Of a DNA stretch of 64,000 nt, positions 55,435 through 64,000 are shown one piece after another; within the stretch, counting starts at the first letter, position 1; each line of letters begins with the position of its first letter. Origin of the DNA: Podocnemis expansa (taxonomy: Eukaryota; Chordata; Testudines; Podocnemididae); the NCBI GenBank assembly GCA_007922195.1, contig ML682007.1:17973440-18037439 (forward strand). The letters are read 5' to 3'. Position numbers and translations under genes: made by a program. The notes beneath the pieces are model-generated. The model worked only from the letters and a program-made list of their open reading frames with translations, made no database searches and was not told the origin of the DNA.

Positions 55435-55857
55435 AGCGTGTCGCCGGCCGTTACCTGTCGCAGTTCCTGTCAGCCGTTAACGGTGCCGCGGCCCGGCGTC
55501 CCCCGGGCCTAGCAACGGCCCCGTTCCCCTCAGCGAGAGGCTGGCTCCGTCGACGGAAAAGGGGCCGTTGGTCTAAGGCGGAGTCCCTAGGCCTCCCTGC
55601 ACGAGTGGGGTAGGTGCGTTACCTTCCCCTGCTAGGTTGAGCGGGTCTTTGTTTTAAAACACGCCGGGACGAGCGAAGAGGGAAGCTGGGGCCTTCCCTG
55701 GACACGTAGGGCGCTCTGCTGCCAGAGCAGGGGAAATGCTGGTCCCAGAAGTTTTCTTAACATGGCCCTGTCAGTGCGGTTGACTCAATCCCATCTGAAT
55801 AGAAACGGAAGTACATTAAGCACTGGGTTTATTGGACGTGTGGAAGGAGGTCTGTAG

Positions 55858-56344
55858 CAGGGGTGGCCAAACTTTCAGAACTCAAGAGCCACACGAGTTG
55901 ATTATTAAACCTTCGAGAGCCAGACTGAGGCCTATAGCCAAATACTTTTATCTACTCCAAAATTACTCAGTTTACAATTCATTGCACGCTTCAATTTTAT
56001 TGTAAAACGAGGGTAAATATTGGCCCTACTAATGTTAGATTCTAATAATTACTTAATTACCATGAATTAGGCATATACAGTAAAAACTTAATGTTGCCTG
56101 ATGTAGAAGACTGCAGACTAGTGGCAAGTTTTTTAAATTTCTGACATGCCATGCTTCTCCCCACTATCCCACACTTCTCCCTCCCTTCCTGACCATGCCA
56201 TCACTACTCCCCACCATCCCAACTCCTTCCTGAATTTCTAAGCTAGGGCTGCTTTCCTAAACTGCTTTGCTGATGTTCTTCTGGGAGCCACTTTTTCATT
56301 CAAGTGCTGCATGTGGCTCCTGAGCTGCAGCTTGGCCATGTCCG
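55858..56344. mobile_element. Non-autonomous hAT element
   Basis: Left end CAGGGGTGGCCAAACTTTCA, right end AGCTTGGCCATGTCCG. Flanked by GTCTGTAG (55850-55857) and GTCTATAG (56345-56352), an 8-bp duplication with one mismatch. 487 bp, AT-rich inside, no transposase. Confidence 0.8.
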
Positions 56345-56380
56345 GTCTATAGCTGCAGTTAAAAGCCTGCAGCTGGCCCC

Positions 56381-56496
56381 TGCTGGCCAGGGATTTCCTT
56401 AACCCTCCCCCACAGTCAACTAGTAACTGTTATACCAATTTAGTAAGCACCCCAACATCCCACCCTCACTTCCCCCTAATTTCAAGTCCTGGGGAA
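56381..56496. repeat. 130-bp dispersed repeat, copy 3
   Basis: GGCCAGGGATTTCCTTAACC, CTAGTAACTGTTATACC, AGTAAGCACCCCAACATCC and ATTTCAAGTCCTGGGG follow copies 1 and 2. Confidence 0.7.
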
Positions 56497-57471
56497 GCCA
56501 CTCCCACTAGCTGATTTGGGATCAAGCTGAAGGATTGTTTAATTGCAGTGTAGATGTTCTGGCCAATCTTTAGGACCCAAAAGATGGGAGGGTGCAGAGC
56601 TCAGGCTCATCCACCCCTGCAGTAAGGAGCCCCACATGGCCAAGCTACTGGTGTCTGTCTACAGTGTCAACATTCCTAAAGAGATTAGATTGAGTCCTCA
56701 GATCTGTGCGACATCTGTTTGCACTCAACCTTTCTAAAACATTTTAATCCAATGTGTACACACAAAGTATTCTAAATTTCTTTTCTCTGGATTCCCACTG
56801 CTTCTGTTTTAGATTTTAAATCTTCAAGGCAAGGGCTGAATTTTTGTCCAGGCTTATCAATGATCAAGTAATTTGCTATGCAAGTTAGCCAACCAGTAAA
56901 AAAAAAAAAAAAAATTTTTTTTGCCCCCTACTAAGCTGCAACTGCTTTCCACCCTCAGGGTGGCCAGTTTCCTCAAATTATTTTGTCATATGGTACTTCA
57001 AACCAAACACTTATGCTCCCATCAATGTTTGTATGTCAGTTTAATTTAGAGATGGGGTGGAAAAAATCTCAATGGTATGCACGATTCATGCCAAACTCAT
57101 GTGTTTTCTCCTTAATTCTCCTCTTGACTCCATCCCCCCTTCCCGATTTCATAGAGGTGTATGCCATTTTATAAAGCAAAGACTCACGGGATTGTCTCTC
57201 TTTGCTGGCTTTGTAAAATGTCATACACATCTCTTGTACAAAATAAGAAACCAATGTGCATGCTTGATGGGAGGATACTGTATCTGTTTTAGCCATTTTA
57301 AAACATCCAACTGATAAACAAGCCTGTTCTTTTAATTAGCAAAAGCACTTTTCTAAACATCCAACATGAAAGTGTGGAAGCGGTACAAAAACAAACACCA
57401 ATCCAGACAGACTGTATGAATGTTTCCAAAAGCAGAACACAACAAAAAAAAAGTTTCATTTTAGCAGTTTC

Positions 57472-57477
57472 TTTAAT
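57472..57477 (-). terminator. RPL26L1: RPL26L1 candidate poly(A) signal
   Basis: ATTAAA on the minus strand, 23 nt after the stop codon. An AATAAA also overlaps the stop itself (GAATAAAATGG). Ribosomal protein mRNAs have very short 3' UTRs, so cleavage near 57445-57460 is expected. Confidence 0.5.
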
Positions 57478-57499
57478 GGGTGCCACACAAGAGACCATT

Positions 57500-63903
<6,404 letters not shown>

Positions 63904-63940
63904 CCCGCTGCCAGCTCCACTATGGCCGCCCGGAAAGAGG
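63904..63940 (-). other. RPL26L1: RPL26L1 exon 1 (non-coding, TOP-like start)
   Basis: Reads CCTCTTTCCGGGCGGCCATA, GTGGAGCTGGCAGCGGG, then |GTAAGG. A start in CCTCTTTCC would give a 5' terminal oligopyrimidine tract, as expected for ribosomal protein mRNAs. The short non-coding exon with ATG just inside exon 2 is the usual layout of the family. The exact start base is inferred. Confidence 0.6.
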
Positions 63941-63977
63941 GGCAGGCGCCTTCCCAGCTGACCCACGACCTCTACAT

Positions 63978-63987
63978 TCTCGCGAGA
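63978..63987. promoter_or_regulatory. RPL26L1: TCTCGCGAGA palindrome (BANP-type site)
   Basis: Perfect TCTCGCGAGA about 40-50 bp upstream of the TOP-like start. This palindrome is the known recognition site of BANP (earlier linked to Kaiso) and activates CpG-island promoters of essential genes. Confidence 0.65.
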
Positions 63988-64000
63988 ACCAGGGGGAGGG

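Larger units (their letters stand above)
55060..55640. promoter_or_regulatory. ATP6V0E1: CpG island of the ATP6V0E1 promoter
   Basis: About 580 bp of CpG-dense sequence over exon 1 and its upstream flank. The short plus-strand frames inside it are compositional. Confidence 0.8.
55641..57440. other. Intergenic region between ATP6V0E1 and RPL26L1
   Basis: 1.8 kb with an hAT-like element (55858-56344), the third 130-bp repeat copy (56381-56496) and an A/T homopolymer junction at 56898-56921. Nothing else recognised. Confidence 0.75.

Overview
The window is vertebrate nuclear DNA, most likely from a turtle, with a crocodilian or other sauropsid as the alternative. It is AT-rich and carries three CpG-island promoters. 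Its exons are small, spliced with GT-AG boundaries and separated by long introns. The repeats are CR1 LINEs, hAT-type elements with 8-bp target duplications, MIR-like SINEs and a decayed DIRS-like retrotransposon. All three genes lie on the minus strand. Their order (RPL26L1, ATP6V0E1, CREBRF in the direction of transcription) matches human 5q35. There are no prokaryotic, CRISPR or complete viral features.

Layout from left to right. 1-1000 is flanking DNA downstream of CREBRF. About 1000-34180 is CREBRF: a 6-kb 3' UTR, eight coding exons between 7046 and 21760 (632 aa, reconstructed here with matching phases at every junction), and a non-coding exon 1 in a CpG island at 33.2-34.5 kb. Its introns hold two CR1 copies, each broken by an inserted DNA element, a dead DIRS-like element, a GC-rich minisatellite and a 125-bp tandem array. 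34.4-42.9 kb is repeat-rich intergenic DNA. 42.9-55.3 kb is ATP6V0E1 (81 aa, three coding exons and a probable non-coding last exon). 57.45-63.94 kb is the RPL26L1-locus ribosomal protein uL24 gene (145 aa, three coding exons and a non-coding first exon beginning with a pyrimidine tract).

The three genes are independent units with separate CpG promoters. CREBRF (a bZIP-type regulator of CREB3; its fly relative is REPTOR, a TORC1 effector) and ATP6V0E1 (a V-ATPase Vo subunit) share a promoter feature. Each has two CACGTG(A) E-boxes of the kind bound by TFEB/TFE3/MITF/USF. The RPL26L1 promoter instead has a TCTCGCGAGA (BANP-type) palindrome just upstream of a TOP-like start.

The least ordinary material is (a) a dispersed fold-back repeat whose conserved hairpin resembles a hammerhead ribozyme core, present as several single copies and inverted pairs; (b) a strong-context 14-codon uORF in CREBRF exon 1 plus in-frame upstream AUGs in exon 2; and (c) a tandem array bounded by perfect 12-bp inverted ends. 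Start and end points of UTRs and repeats are estimates. Coding exon boundaries are firm because each reads through a splice site in the correct phase.
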